DNA of 64,000 nt from Ceratorhiza oryzae-sativae. Its lineage: Eukaryota > Basidiomycota > Agaricomycetes > Cantharellales > Ceratobasidiaceae. Under the pieces are notes generated by a model. That model saw only the letters and a list, made by a program, of their open reading frames with translations. It was not told where the DNA came from and ran no database searches. Positions 34,801 through 47,551 of this stretch are shown here, in pieces. Numbering within the stretch: position 1 is the stretch's first letter; the number at the start of each line of letters is the position of its first letter. The translations under genes and the position numbers were made by a program. The DNA lies in assembly GCA_030998015.1 (NCBI GenBank), contig JARWMV010000246.1, positions 1 to 64,000 of the forward strand. Reading direction: 5' to 3'.

Positions 34801-36365
34801 TCAAGACACGCCCTCAGTTCCACCCACTTGCTCCGCATCCCGAGTCCCCCATGCACCGTGGCTCTCCGGCATCCGGCTGATCCCAAGCGCCGTCCGGCAT
34901 TGCTCGCTGTCCGGGCCGAGCTCGATGGCATACCATTTGTGAGCGAGAGTAGCCCATTGCTTGGCAGCGACAGCACTAGACAGGGCCGTTGAAGCAGATA
35001 CCAAGCGTGACGCAGCAATAACTTACTCTTGGTGCCCAGCGGCGACATGTGCAGCGTCAGCAGCCAACTGCCCCCTCCTGTCGGCGGCATGAGTCGCCAT
35101 CTGCATATAGCGAACGTGCTGCTTACTCGCTGATGTATCCCTCAGTCTCCCCTATCGACCAAATACGTCTTGCCAGCTTGATGGCCTCGGCGCCCTTGAT
35201 TTCACCCTTGCCCCACCTACCATCCAATCAGCCGAACCGCTCAAACTGGAACCAAATGAACACACTTGCATGGCAAACATCGATCGCAAGTCAACCATAA
35301 GCCCCAATCGCCTGTCCGAAGCGAGCGACTCCTTTTCCGGCAACGCACATACCGAACACGCACAGTCGAAATGGTAAATCTCGCGGAGATACGCTCTTCA
35401 TATCTCCAGAATTGAGTGTGGTGGGCTGGGCGAGAAACGGAAGCACCTACTGTCTATCTCGTCGTGGGCGTTTGGTGTCGGTGTACGTCGTTAATATCTC
35501 CTACGCCCCAATCAGCCGAGCCCACGAGACATCCCGTGCGCGACACTCACCTGTCCCTTGACGATGTCTCGGATGGCATGCACCACTGTTCCAAACCAGC
35601 CTTCAATACGAAAAAAGGCTCTTGGCACCAGATACAATCCAACTTGCCTAAAACGCCCTCGGCTTCTCTCCAATGATACACGGCCGAAAACGCCTTGGAG
35701 CACCCATGATTCAATCGCGCCGTCTGGGGGAAAAGCCCAGTCCCGGTCGAGCCTGCACTAATCGCGTTGGTTTGGAATATCTCAAACGGGATGTCGGGCG
35801 TCGATATATTTGGCTTGGCGTAGGAGAGCGCGAAGAATGCATCTTGCCCGGACTGGGGGAGGGAGAGAACCGTTTCTCGGATCAGAGTGCGCGGATCGGT
35901 GCGGTCTGTGACTGGCCGGGGCTGAGTGATATTGGGCGAGGGTTGGATGAGGTGCTTACTTCGTCGCGGCACTATGAATAACGGGCTTTCTTTGATGAGG
36001 AGCTCCCCTCGCTAGACACGAAATCAACAATGCATATTGATTGGACAAGGCAATAAGACCAGCCTTGATGTCACGATTTGCAATTACTCCCTTTCCCCGA
36101 CCAGGTATGTCCACGACATCAAACGGGGTCGACTTGACTTCCTTTGACCAAAAAGGAACAGCGAGTGCTGTCCAAATGGTTCTCGGCGCATCAGGCGCAA
36201 ATATTCCGACTGCTGCAATACTAATTATAGCCACAAATAGTGCTGGCACGACGCTGGTCAATGGAGCACTATCCTTTGGTGCCTGTCGTGGGGTCAATGC
36301 GGTTGCATAGCTGGGGACAGATGATGCACCTTTTTCGGCTTGCGTTTTGGCGAATCGGTAGACAT
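34801..36365 (-). CDS. SET-domain methyltransferase-like protein
   Basis: Likely ATG at 36365 (MSTDSPKRKPKK), then a hydrophobic segment (VVPALFVAIISIAAVGIFA) that could be a membrane anchor. The SET core starts FDVVDIPGRGKGVIANRDIKAG and continues with NAISAGSTGTGLFPQTARLNHGC, YHWREAEG, IRDIVKGQ, EILTTYTD and the post-SET-like YHFDCACSVC. The C-terminal helices end at 34801. One intron after YHWREAEGVL is GC-AG (GCAAGT). The N-terminal frame needs one more A in a homopolymer (36331-36335) to connect; otherwise the first ATG frame ends at once. The substrate is unknown; SMYD-like is possible. Confidence 0.78.
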
Positions 36366-36701
36366 TGCTACGAGGGTGCTCTAAGAGAATGAAAGATCAA
36401 GGCACAAGATGGCGGGTAGTAACCAGCCCGCACGTTTGTCACTGAGCGCTTCCAACATTGCATGGGCGGTTATCGGTCACGCTGGCCCACAAGCGGTTAG
36501 AAGTGGGCCTCATGTCTAGGCTCTGATATAGTCTACTCGAGGGAAGAAGTCCACTATGCAACAGGCCTAAAGCCAGCTATAAAGAGCGAGTGGGATGATT
36601 ACGTAACAACATCAAGACGTTTTGTGCACGGTCCGTCACTGCAACCAGACGTGCCCATGCATGCATAGACAGCTTGGACTGGCGGACTTGTTAAACGTCA
36701 T

Positions 36702-37709
36702 TCAACTTTTGTGCATGTATTTGTCCTGTGGGACAGTCAGTGCGGGATTCTCGAGTCTCATGCGAAACCTACCCGAAGCATGACGCTGAGTCTTTGGCCA
36801 CCGTTGCCGACAGCCTCGCCTTGAAATGTCGCCACGATGGGTATTTCATGCTTCCACCCATACCTGACATTGTCTCTAAACGGCAGGATATAGATTATAT
36901 GCAGACTGAGGATTGAGTGTCGTACCTTTGGATATATACTGAACCGGTCTCCAATAATACATCAAACGCCTCTCGATCGCGACTCAACCTCAAGACTCGG
37001 GTATCCCCAAGGCTGACGCCCGCGATCATGCTACCACTAGCCTCGACGTTGTCTACATGAGGAAGAATGAAGCCGGTCGAAGCCAGATGGAGCACGTGGG
37101 TTTGCACATTGTGTGGAGTGTCTATTCCGGGAGCGGCAGGGGTATTCAGAGGGTCGACAAGCTTGTAGAGTCGGAGGAGAATATCGGCAAGCCCTGCAGG
37201 CGAGGTCACTGGCCAAGACGAGACGGTTATTTCGCGATAGTCACGAATCACGCCGTCAAAGTGACCCTACTTGGCTCTCGGTTTGTGGGACAAATACAAA
37301 GCGATGTGTTGCTTACCTCTTCAAAGTCGTACTGGCTATCCTCCCCGAATAGATGCTGCAAGGGGTATGCGTCTGCCGAGCGGCCGGATGGAACAGAAGG
37401 CGGGCCCCGTGTTTTTCGACGACGTTTGACACCTAGCTTTGTCAGTGCCGATTTTAACAACACATTCTGCTCCTCTGATGACAGGAATCGCGGATAAACC
37501 GTGAAAGAATGACTCGGCAGGCTGGCAAGCTCGGCAAGCGTCGGGGGAGAGAGCGTCGTCATATCAATCAAACTATGAACGGGCGGGTTTCCTCCCTGGA
37601 GCTGGATCCGCGCTGCATCGCTCAGCGACTGAGTGGTAGCGGTCGAAAATAGTCGGCCTAGCTGGGGGACGGAGCGGCAACGGGCAAGCATATTGGGATG
37701 ATGTTTCAT
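36702..37709 (-). CDS. ALKBH7-like mitochondrial 2-oxoglutarate dioxygenase
   Basis: Start at ATG 37709, or at 37691 (MLARCRSVPQLGRLFST), which looks like a mitochondrial presequence. The body has FTVYPRFLSSEEQN, PLQHLFGEDSQYDFEE and LPHVDNVEASGSMIAGVSLG with the HxD iron ligands, then GSVYIQR, the second histidine in RYGWKHEI, and GGQRLSVMLR with the arginine for 2-oxoglutarate. ALKBH7 is the mitochondrial AlkB member in animals. The end is either TGA at 36758 or, after one more intron, 36702; I chose the latter. Confidence 0.82.
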
Positions 37710-38236
37710 GCGCAATTTTTTTTGTCCCCAAGTGGCTCAAGAAGTCGCGAAGAGCTATCCCTGTGATGGGATCTGTAGTCTTGAAGCAGGGACGCCGAAG
37801 CCCGATGATAACAAATGTTGTGTTGTCTTGGCATATAGCCGTGCGCAGTACTGCGTTTTCCTGCGCATATAAATGCGATAAAATCCAGAGGGAGTGTGTG
37901 TGCCGAGGCTCGGAGGGACAAGGGACCTCGGTTGTGGGTGTTGCTATCGGGGTGATGTAATGATCGGCGGCGACGGACGACTTGGCGGATCGACGGCGCA
38001 CACAGGGCCAAACAGCAACGGTGACAATGGAACAGTCACGGGTGACACATGCACGGGTAGATAAAGACGACAGAGTGTCGCTCTGTCCGCCATCTCTCGC
38101 ATTCTGTTTCCGCCGCTGCCCAGCCAGCCAGGACCGATAGTCCCCCCACTTGCTCCATCCGAGCCGCCACTCTTTTCACCAGCCGCCTAGTTGCGTCTTA
38201 AAACCGTTCAGTTCGCTCGTCTAGACCCAGTCCGCC
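37710..38236. other. Divergent promoter region
   Basis: It separates the ALKBH7-like and priA-like genes. Minus-strand frames here look like shadows of spacer sequence. The last 200 bp, rich in C/T, probably hold the priA-like promoter. Confidence 0.45.
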
Positions 38237-39317
38237 ATGCGTTTCTCCACTCTTGCCTCGGCTGCTGCCCTTCTCGTCGCCGCTGCTGCCCCAGCGGTCG
38301 CATTTGACTTTTCCATCTACGATCCCAAGTGCCCTCTCGGCCACTTTAAATGGCAAAACGAGTGCTGCAAGGTCGGCGGCCAGTCCGGAAACAACCCTCC
38401 GTGAGTGTGATCCGTGTTGTTGCGGCTCGCATGCTGACTGTTTTGCTTTGCAGGCCTGGCAACTCGTGCCCGAGGATGTGGTACTACAACGGCTCCAAGT
38501 GCTTGCCGAGCTACATCCCGCCCTTCAGCCAGCCTTCGTGCGACAACGGCTGGGTGTGGAACGTCAGGTGAGCGCATATAGCCACCTCCGCACTCGTGAC
38601 GTCCAACTAACGCGAGCACACAGCTCCTGGACGTGCAAGCCCCCTGCCACCCCGCCCCCGTCGAACAACGACTGCAAGGACGGAAAGTTCTGGTGGGGGG
38701 CGCGCTCCTGCTGCTTGCCGGTATGTTGCCTCCTATTCAATCGGAACACGGAAGACTGACGGATACGTGGCTTAGCACGGCGGTCCCCCATCACCTCCGC
38801 TCCCGCCCCCGAATACGTCGTGCCCGCCAGCTATTACTGGCACGGTGGCCAAGGCTGCTGTGTCCCCCAGCACCCGACCCCTCCTCCGCCACAGTGCCCT
38901 CCTGGCAAGACTTGGAACCCTTACGTTCAGTGCTGCAGGCCCGATGCTCCCCCGCCCCCACCTCCCCCTACTCCTAGCCACCATCCTCGCTCGGCTGCCG
39001 AGAAGCGTCAACACAACGCGATCCCCCAACACAAGAAGGCTGCCAAGCGTGTCACGACCCAGCAAAACTTTTGCGCTTCCGGCCTCGACAGCTGCCCCAT
39101 CAACGGGATCTTTGGCAACGAGAGCGAGTGCATCGACACCACCTCTGAACTCAAGTCGTGCGGTGGATGCACCTCGATCGGCCAGGGCCAAGACTGCACC
39201 AAGATCCCCAACGTCCAGGTCTCGACCTGCTCTAGCGGTGTCTGCGAGATCATGTCTTGCAAGCCCGGCTTCAAGCATGATGCCACCAACAATATCTGCG
39301 TTGCTGATCTTTCCTAA
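38237..39317 (+). CDS. priA-like secreted cysteine-rich protein
   Basis: Exons 38237-38400, 38454-38567, 38624-38720 and 38776-39317. The signal peptide is MRFSTLASAAALLVAAAAPAVA. Then come repeated cysteine modules (CPLGHFKWQNECC, CPRMWYYNGSKC, CKDGKFWWGARSCC, YYWHGGQGCC, CPPGKTWNPYVQCC) separated by proline runs, a KR site, and a C-terminal domain (FCASGLDSCPI, ECIDTTSELKSCGGC, GQGQDCTKI, CSSGVC) typical of priA of Lentinula. The role in that family is unclear, possibly fruiting or metal-related. The frame shifts by one base between 38780 and 38835, within a C-rich stretch. Confidence 0.85.
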
Positions 39318-40384
39318 GCGTTACGGACAACTCCTTTCTCTCTTTTCCTGCGAACTTTTTTCTTTCCCTTCCCGGTTGAATTGGTTTTAAACGTGCATCG
39401 GATGTAGATAGCTGTCTTCTATCTCCTCGATGTTTCTTTCTTGGGACTATCTTCTGTGCTTTGCGATGTTGCATGTACGGAACCGAAATCGCGCTGTACC
39501 TGTATCTCGTCCCCTTTCGCGTTCACGCATGCCGAGTTCTTTCATCTACTCTACGGACCCTAACGCATACAGCCTTGATACTGTAATGTCAAACACTTTA
39601 AAACCCTCCCCAGTGCTAGACAATAATGGAAATCTCATCTCCCGCTTATCCTCGCTAATGTTTTTCAACTGGGGACACCTCGCAACCATCACTTCTTTCA
39701 TGTTAACTTTGTTGTCACAAGTATGCGTCCGTGACTCACGACTAATACAAACTGCCTCCGTGGGCGGAATTAGAAGCCGGCCAACCATGCGGGCCGAGTC
39801 GGGGGATTAGAAAGACGCCCACGCCTAGGACAAACCTCTTTTACGTTGTGTGCTATCGAAATACACATAGTCAAGCAGATTGTGCCTCGCCGCCGAAACG
39901 TGCCTGATGACCGAGCCTGGTGTCTTTTGGGGTGCGCGCTACGTTTGTTAGATGACAGAGCGCCGCCTCGTACTTTGCTCCTACAAATGCTGGTTCGCGT
40001 ACCGTATGCTATCGGCTATGATATTCCAACCGAATAGCGGCGTGGTTCTTTTTTTTTTTTTCGTTGTATCTACAGAGGTCCCGCCGGTTTTGGTCGGAGA
40101 GGTACATTCATCTGGGAGCATCAGGGATGTCTGTGCGACTATATTAGCTCCCTTCTCGGTCTCACGCCATGGGAAGATGGCAGCTGAGATGAATCTATTT
40201 ATGTAGGCTGATGGATACGCGAGGCGTTGAACTCGTGCAGACGTTGGATTCAAATGAGAATAATAGGGCATATAGCGTTCATGTAGGATAACGAATCTCG
40301 TACTTCACACAGCTCTTGAAGAGCTCTAACCGATACTTGCCGCAAATGGGCTCAAGTGCCGAGTGCGACTAGGCGCGCATATAT
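39318..40384. other. Gene-free stretch of 1.1 kb
   Basis: 3' flanks of the priA-like and WD40 genes, which converge. A short T run lies at about 40048-40060. No gene seen. Confidence 0.5.
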
Positions 40385-42113
40385 CTATGCATCCTCATCC
40401 GACATGAGTTCGGCCAATTCTCGTTCTTCTTCTTCCGACATCACAAACTGATCCGCCTTTTTCATTGCAGATCCCTGTGGTGTAGACTTGACGTCTGGGG
40501 CAACAGCTGCCCGAGTCGATTCGGCGCTAGTGTTATGTTTCCCATCAACCAAGTCTAGATAGCACCCTCGTTACTTCATCACCATGTTGGATCACGCATG
40601 TTGCTCACCGAGAGCTTCCATCTGCGCAACGTCCCATCAAGACTGGCACTCACGACCCAAGCCTCGACCCGCTCCACGGGCTTGATCTCATCATCATCAT
40701 CATCATCTGTCGTCGTCTTGTCCTTTTCGACAGCCGGGTCCCGCACCCACAAGGCCAACGCGCTCACATCATGCGAATGCACGTCGACGATCCCTCCCGG
40801 ACTCGCCTCGCGTCCATCGATCAGACCCGCATCGTCGCTGTCTTGGAGCTCCCAGATTCGGATCGTGCCGTCCGAGTCGCCTGTGAGGAGCACGGGTGCC
40901 GCTGCGGGTGTAAGGTGTACCGGTAGCAACGAACGAACGTGGACCGGGTGGGGTATCGATACGGCGTTTGTGGGGCTGTCGAGGGATTGTACGCGAACGG
41001 TATCGTCCGTGGAGGCTTTTGGCGGGGCCGAAAAAAAACCCCCGGAACGCTCTCAAAGGTAGCTCATCAAACGCGTATAGGGGAATAGAAACTCACAGCT
41101 CCAGACTCTACCATACCCGGCCCATATGTCGGTTACCCCCATCGTGTGGGCTCTGAGTTCACCGGCGGAGGTTAGCCGTCGACTCGGGGTAGGAGCTGGG
41201 TGCGATTCGACGTCCCAGACTTTGATGACACCCATGCTATCCGCAGAATACACACGGGTGGCGCTGGTAGGCTCTATCGCATCGGCGATCAGGCATTCTA
41301 CAGGTCGCGTGTGGCTGGTTGACGAGCCGATTTGGGGCAAGGGACCGGGCGTTGAAGTGGTTAGAGTCGTCAGATCCCTAAACCGTTCCAGGTTAAATTT
41401 GGCGAGTCCAACGAGCTTATATCCGTACCAAAGTTTAATATGTTTATCTGAGGAGCCTGACAAAAGGAGATTAAGGTGTGGTAAGACCAGAAGCGATTTC
41501 AAAAAATCTGAATGGGCCTTGGTAGTCGATATTAACGCGCCAGTCTGCAACGAATAGATGAGTCGCGTGCCAAATGTGTAATACTTGGTCTGACCTCGAT
41601 GTCCCACGCCCTGATGGTCTAGCAAAAAAAGAAAAAACGTGTTGAGGAATACTTGATGTGGTGTTATTCTCTGGGTACACGCACCTGGTCCCAGGAGCCA
41701 CTTAGCAATATCGCTCGCTCACCGATCTGAAAGAACGCGAGGCAAGTAACGGGTCCAGTGTGGCCTTTGAATACGTGCAGGGATTTGCGTGTCTACCCCG
41801 CTCGTTGATATGAGTTAGTTTTGATTGATATATCTTGATTTGCGCATACCAATAGATCTGTTCTGCGTATAACCCCGCCGCTCTCAGCCGTCCACGCGTC
41901 GCCGTTGTATACGGCGAGTCTGATGACCTTGCCCTTGAGCTCTATAGGATTGCCCAAGTTTTTCGTTTTCAGGGCTTTCCGAGCGCGGGCCTAAGGATTG
42001 CGCACTGGGTGGTCAGATCGATCGGTGCCGCAGAACGGTCGTTTAGGACATACGTCCTCTGCAATCAAGTCAGCTTCGGATCGAAAAAAGTTGGAGGCGT
42101 CCGAGGTTTGCAT
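40385..42113 (-). CDS. WD40-repeat protein
   Basis: Multi-exon gene from ATG 42113 (MQTSDASNFFRSEADLI). WD repeats are visible: HVFKGHTGPVTCLAFF...LLSGSWDQTIRAWDIE, KAHSDFLKSLLVL...SGSSDKHIKLWY, RVYSADSMGVIKVWDVE, LRAHTMGVTDIW, LLTGDSDGTIRIWEL and VVSASLDGTLRRWKL. That suggests one seven-bladed propeller. The C-terminus is acidic (MSEEEERELAELMSDEDA). This short propeller plus acidic tail occurs in other fungi, but I cannot assign a pathway. It is divergent from the deaminase gene, with 173 bp between starts. Confidence 0.85.
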
Positions 42114-42286
42114 CGTGGCGTCGAGTCGAAAAGCACAAGTTGAATGTATTCCGATGTGCGAGTCGTAGGGCGAGGATCGAGCGAGGCTGGTGGCAACTGT
42201 TATGTCGAGCACAAAAAAAAAAAAGTCCCAAGCGCCAGGTTTGATCGGCGTTAAACACGGAAATTAAGCAGTTGATTGCAACGCCC

Positions 42287-42863
42287 ATGACACAAAGTCG
42301 GTGACTTGGATGACTCGCGTTGTTTTCGTTTGCCTCACGAATATGTCTTAGACTCGCCAACGACCGAGAACCGTGTTCGGTATATGCGGCTTGCGCTGGA
42401 AGAGGCAGCCAAGTGTGTGCCCACGCCCACCGCCTTTTGCGTGGGCTGTGTGATCACAGTCGCGCTCGATTCGGGCAGCACCGTCATCCTCGCCACGGGC
42501 TACTCGCGCGAGCTGCCTGGAAACACGCACGCCGAGGCCAATGCGCTGGCCAACGCACGCGCACGAGCCGGTTCCGACGAGTTTCGCGACACATTTGGCC
42601 ACGACGCCGACGTCGAGCGCCTCTTGCGCACCGCAGACGTGTATACGACGCTCGAGCCGTGCTCCGTTCGGACCTCGGGGCTCGCTCCGTGTGCGGATGC
42701 GCTGATCGCCGCCAAGATACGGACGTGCATCGTCGGTGTCAGCGAGCCCGACGACTTTGTGCAGTGCGAGGGAACGCGGAAGCTCCAGGAGGCGGGGATA
42801 GACGTCGTTCGGTTGGAGGGCATCGAGGCCGAGTGTCTCGCTGCTGCTCGGAGGGGACATTAA
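42287..42863 (+). CDS. Riboflavin-type pyrimidine deaminase (CDA fold)
   Basis: Two exons (42287-42296 and 42352-42863) give 173 residues. The zinc site is complete: THAEANAL with H and catalytic E, and EPCSVRTSGLAPCADAL with the two cysteines. This pattern and PTPTAFCVGC fit the deaminase domain of RibD or fungal Rib2 (second step of riboflavin synthesis). The reductase domain of bacterial RibD is absent, as expected in fungi. The tiny first exon was chosen because no upstream in-frame ATG exists; the alternative start is 42384. The TF gene begins 230 bp downstream. Confidence 0.85.
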
Positions 42864-43093
42864 TGTGTACATATATGTGCTAAGCGCCAAGACCATTGAG
42901 TCAAAGCTGTGCCGCGCAGCTTGATCCCGCCGACTGGTACGACTCGCCGTCGCACCATCACTCCACGCCGGGCCACGCGTCGCGCCCGCCGTCTGTCCCG
43001 CCGTATTTATATATCGCTGTTTGTGCATCTGCGCCCACCTCGTGCTCGAGAAAACCCCGTCGGCAGACAGACGCCACCAACCACCCGCCAAGC

Positions 43094-45276
43094 CATGGCT
43101 CCATCGTCGTTGCGTTCCCGAACAGGCTGTCTGACTTGCAAAAACAGGTATGTATCTCAAACTCTCCCCCCCGAAACAACCTGGAATTCACACTGCGCAA
43201 GACGAAAAAAATGCGACGAGGCACGGCCACGGTGTGATCGTTGCGTCAAGGGCGGGTTCGAGTGTCTGGGATACGAACACAACCGCAGGCCACAGATGTC
43301 CACGCCGGGTTCGGACAGCCCCAACTCCAACGGACCTACCCAACCCATGGGTCCGAACGACATTGACCTAACCGAAGGACTGTTCGCTACCCCGCTGGAC
43401 GGAGACCTATCCACCCCTGGTGCGGGCCCGTCGTCTGGAATGACCCAGGCGGCTGCCATGAACATACACCCCGATTTCTCTTCTGGCCTGCCCCCTGGTG
43501 CTGGCGGCCTACCTAGTCCAACCGGCACTGGTCTCACGGGCTTGCAAAACTTTCTCGAAAGTTTGGGTCCACCGCAGCCAAATGAAATGTCTATGGACGG
43601 AATGATGTCCAACAACGCGTTTGACGGGTCAGATTTGTTTGGTGGGTTCGGGAACCTGCTCGGTTTTGGAACCACTCCTACACCAAACTTTGACCAGCCT
43701 GTGCCGTTTGCACACATTGAGCCCACCGACGTGGACATCCGTCGGACGGCTGCGGCTCAATCTAGTGACGCAGCATTCAACGAGCTTGGAGCCGAGCTTA
43801 TTGCTTCTCATCAGTCGATAGCTCGACCCCACCAAGGCCTCTTGCTAGCCGACGACGAAGAGGACGATATCGACCCAGAGGGGCTGCTGGCAGAGGTGGA
43901 ACGGTCTATGAGGTCGATTAGGCTAGATGGGGTAGAAAACATCAGTGACCTTTACGACTTTTGTAAGCAGAATTTACGTTTCTTCACTGTATTGGGCAGT
44001 TGCTCATCGAATCAAAGACTTGATGTTCTTTTCGAGGCTGGTGTTTGAACCAGTTCGGATATACCAAAACTTGGCCTCGGTCTTGCTCGAACGCTTTCAG
44101 ACGTCAGAGGTCATGAAGCATTCGATGATGAGCATCGCCTTTTTGTATCGTTCACTATACGACAAGGCCGCCTCCCCCATTCCACTGCAGGCACACGCCG
44201 AAAAGCTGCACCGGATGGCGAGTAACCAGATGCAGCTCGATATCAAAAACCCAAACTTGTCCCCGGCCGTCAAACTATCCAGCCTCATGGAGGTCCTTTT
44301 CTACGAGGTATATTTCTAGATCAAATGATTCATAACCCCGCTAACAACGATACAGTACAGCTCGGGAGGATGTGACTCGTACTACCAACTGCTGCAACAG
44401 GCCCAACCGTTTGTTCAAAGTCTGGTTGGAGGTGACGTGATCGACTTTATGTCTCTGAGAGGCAAGGAGACATTCGATATCCGTGTCTTTGCTTGGTGTG
44501 ATATCCTAAGTGCTATGGCGCTCTCACGGCCAACCCTATTCAGATACGAGACGGACATTGAACCTCTGCTCATCGTTGACCCAGACGGACCACCCCCGAT
44601 TGCCGATGACGATGACGTTGGTCTAGAGTGGATGGTCGGATGCCCGAACGTTATGATTGTGTTGATGGCGAGGATTAGCGCTCTTCGGGATATGAACGTT
44701 TCCCCCGAGGAAAAGCGTGCGCGAGCAGAGGCAATCGAGAACTCGATTCGAGCGTGGCAAGCCCGTCCAAGCCAAACGAGCAATTCGTTCCTCAAGGTTG
44801 TCCGTATGTCCGCTCAGGAAATATGGAGGCACGCGATGGTTTTGTTCCTTTATCATGTGGGTTGGCTATTCGCAAATCGTTGACCGGTCTTCTTTTCTAA
44901 CGGGGGTTCGTTAGGCGATCTTCAAGGTTGGACCCCTCCATCGAGCAGTAAAGGATGCGGTTCGGCAAATTATTAGCCTAGCACAGACTATACCCGCTGG
45001 GCGCAATCCTGACATCTTTCTACCGGTTCCATATTTCCTTGTGAGTACTCTGCACCCCCTTTTTTTCACCCGTGGCTCATATCACATTAGGCTGGCGCGG
45101 TCTCTATTTCACGCAAGGACCGAATGTTCCTGCGGTCACGACTATTGGGGTGCGGCAAAGAGCGAGCCTTGTTGGATTTGGTGGCAGTTTTGGATAGCAT
45201 TTGGAAAGAGATGGACACCACTGGTAACTCGGTCGATTGGTCTGCCCGTGCCCCTCCTGTTATGTTCCAGTTGTAA
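43094..45276 (+). CDS. Zn2Cys6 fungal transcription factor
   Basis: Six exons from ATG 43094 to TAA 45274-45276. The N-terminus encodes CLTCKNRRKKCDEARPRCDRC, a binuclear zinc cluster split by the first intron (43148-43198 approx.). A long Ser/Gly/Pro-rich linker follows, then a helical fungal TF domain (LFYEYSSGGCDSYYQLLQQ, RGKETFDIRVFAWCDILSAMALSRPTL, WMVGCPNVMIVLMARISALR, EIWRHAMVLFLYH) and a short C-terminal part ending VMFQL. The target is unknown. It lies upstream of tyrosinase 2 on the same strand; a regulatory link would be speculation. Confidence 0.88.
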
Positions 45277-45866
45277 TATCAAGTGCATTGACCCCTTTTT
45301 CGCATATATTTTTAACCAGTGAACCGCCTTTCCGAGAGTCTCATCAACTCGGGTGCCCGCGGGTGTTTGGTCATTTGTGCTCACAGGGGCTTCACAGCCC
45401 GGCGGTTGATTTCAATTATGCCACTCCAGGTTCCGAGCCTCGGACCGGCATCAGGGACAGGAGCCGGCGCTGCTCCGGGGTCCTGCTGAAGTAATCTCGG
45501 TCCCACGTCCGTCAGAGTGTGTCGGTTGAGGTGACATATCGCCGTGGCATACGATCGCCTTAGAATGTTCGCTGAACAATGCCGGGGGACCGATGATCTG
45601 TGATGCAGAACCAGGCTACGCTCTCAGATACGCGGCCTCCATCAGCGCCCGTTGACGTTTGCATGCCCCCGATCTCCCGCCCGGCTGGGGCTCATGTCGA
45701 GTCGGACCGCCCAACCATGAAAACCGGCCAAGTCGCGATTCTACCATGGGAGGACGCAAAACGGGCTCGAGGTATTTAATAGCAATCGCCAGAGGACCGT
45801 TGAGACCATCTCCTCTCGTTTGCTCTCTCTCGTCCCGATTTAATCTACTCTAATATCCCCCCCAAG
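45277..45866. other. Promoter region of tyrosinase 2
   Basis: No gene. A TATTTAATAG box lies about 95 bp before the ATG and pyrimidine-rich sequence just precedes the start, as in many fungal secreted-protein genes. Confidence 0.45.
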
Positions 45867-47551
45867 ATGCGTTTCACTTCCGTCGCAGGACTCTTTGCCC
45901 TTTCGGCTCTAGTCAACGCTGCCCCATCGCCTGCTCCGCTCGATACTCGGGCGGTGAACAAGTGCACTAATCCAGTTGTTCGCAAGGAATGGCGGAGGCA
46001 CACGATCGCGTACGTGTATTCCGTCACTCGATTGCGTCACCCGTGCTGACTATTTACGGCGCATATAGCGAGAAGAAGGAGTTCGTCCGCGCCTTGCAGT
46101 GCATTACCAAGATCCCCCACCAGCCCAATCTGTACAAGACTCGTATCACTGGCGGTATTCCGCTCATCAACACCACGGCCACTCATTATGATGACTGGGT
46201 CTACCTCCATATGGACTCCAACATGGCTACTCACGTTGTCGCTCGTACGTATTAACACAGCGGATACTTTCAAACAACTACTAATCTTGCAACGCCCAAA
46301 GCATTCTTCCCTTGGTGCGGAATCGGCCTTGCAGATCCACATTTACGAAATCTAATGTTATTTTCAGGCATCGCTGGTACCTTCACGCTTTCGAAACCGA
46401 CCTCAAGAAGAAATGTGATTTCAAGGGCACTATGCCTTGTAAGTTCCCGCAAACCCGTACACGGATCATTTCACTTATTAAATGTTCTCAAGACTGGGAC
46501 TGGACTTTGGGTATGTGATAGGCTCCGCGAGCACATCAAAACCGGCGATTAACATTATTCCCAATCCCCAGACGCCCATGACATCTACAACTCTCCTATC
46601 TGGGAGTCTGACCCCACGTATGGATTAGGCGGCTGGTAAGGCTCTTCTTGGCCGGGCAAGTATTGCCTCCTAAAGTATAGCTTTATAGGGGCACGGCCGA
46701 GAACGACTGGCACGTTATGGATGGAGCCTTCGCAAACGTAACCCGCGCCTACCCTGTCCCTCACACAATCCGTCGCCGGTTCACTCCTCAGCCGTTTGGG
46801 GAGAACCTAATCTTCCCGTTCGAATACGCGAACAAGACCGCATGGGCAAACGAGACGGCCACTCCCAACGCGATCGAGTTCATGGTCGATAACTTTGAAG
46901 GTGATTCGGCGGCATTTTTTGCTGCAATGGAAGGTCCCCGCGTTCAAGGTGTTCACAACGCGATTCATATCATGATGGGAGGGTAAGTGTCTCTCGGAAG
47001 ACTCCACTAGGGTTAGAGAGCTCACGCACGGCCATGAACCTTAGTGACATGTCGGATCCCTCGCCGACTCCCTCGGATCCTCTCTTTTGGTTGCACCATG
47101 GCGTGAGTGAATTGGCAGTTACCCCACTAGAATTACACGCATTTACCTCGACTTCCCCCCCTTAGCAATTGGATCGTACTTGGGCTCGCTGGCAAGCTCG
47201 CCGCCCCGCCAACGCTCGCTCCTTCTACGGTGGTAGCGTTCAAGATCTCCCCCGCTACGACGAGTACCCCGTCGGTAAGCCACGAACATCACTCGCCCGT
47301 TGTGCATCGGCTAACTCGTACTCCTATCTCAAGGTGTTTACCCCCTTGCCACAACCAAGACTCTCCTCCCTGTTTCCGGAATGGAAGCCGCAGACGTTCC
47401 CATTGAGGAAGTGATGTCAATTACAGGCAACTACACTGATCGGCAAGTAGTTCCGCAAGGCTTATTCCTCAGCAGCCGCTGATTCTCTTCTGAATGCAGG
47501 GTCTCTGGGTTCTCTGGCGGACGCCTCTGCTACACCTACGACTCCATGTAA
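45867..47551 (+). CDS. Secreted tyrosinase 2
   Basis: Multi-exon gene, about 380 residues, with signal peptide MRFTSVAGLFALSALVNA and a possible propeptide. Copper A: HYDDWVYLHMDSN and FFPWHRWYLHAFE, where the codons are split by introns around 46310-46368. Copper B: GVHNAIHIMMGGDMSDP and PLFWLHHGQLDRTWARWQ. It ends SGGRLCYTYDSM without a C-terminal shielding domain. It is paralogous to tyrosinase 1 on the opposite strand about 11.6 kb away; the intron layout looks similar. The function is inferred to be phenol oxidation outside the cell. Confidence 0.92.

Noticed and set aside
37573..38011. Minus-strand frames upstream of the ALKBH7-like gene as a separate gene
   Set aside because: No conserved content or splice support; the mitochondrial leader of the dioxygenase begins downstream.
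39430..39810. 126-residue plus-strand frame after the priA-like gene
   Set aside because: Low-complexity composition, non-coding look and position in a 3' flank.
42240..42300. 5S rRNA-like string (GTTAAACACGG...AATTAAGC)
   Set aside because: Only a short stretch is similar, and the rest of a 5S gene is missing. The region is a divergent promoter and first exon.
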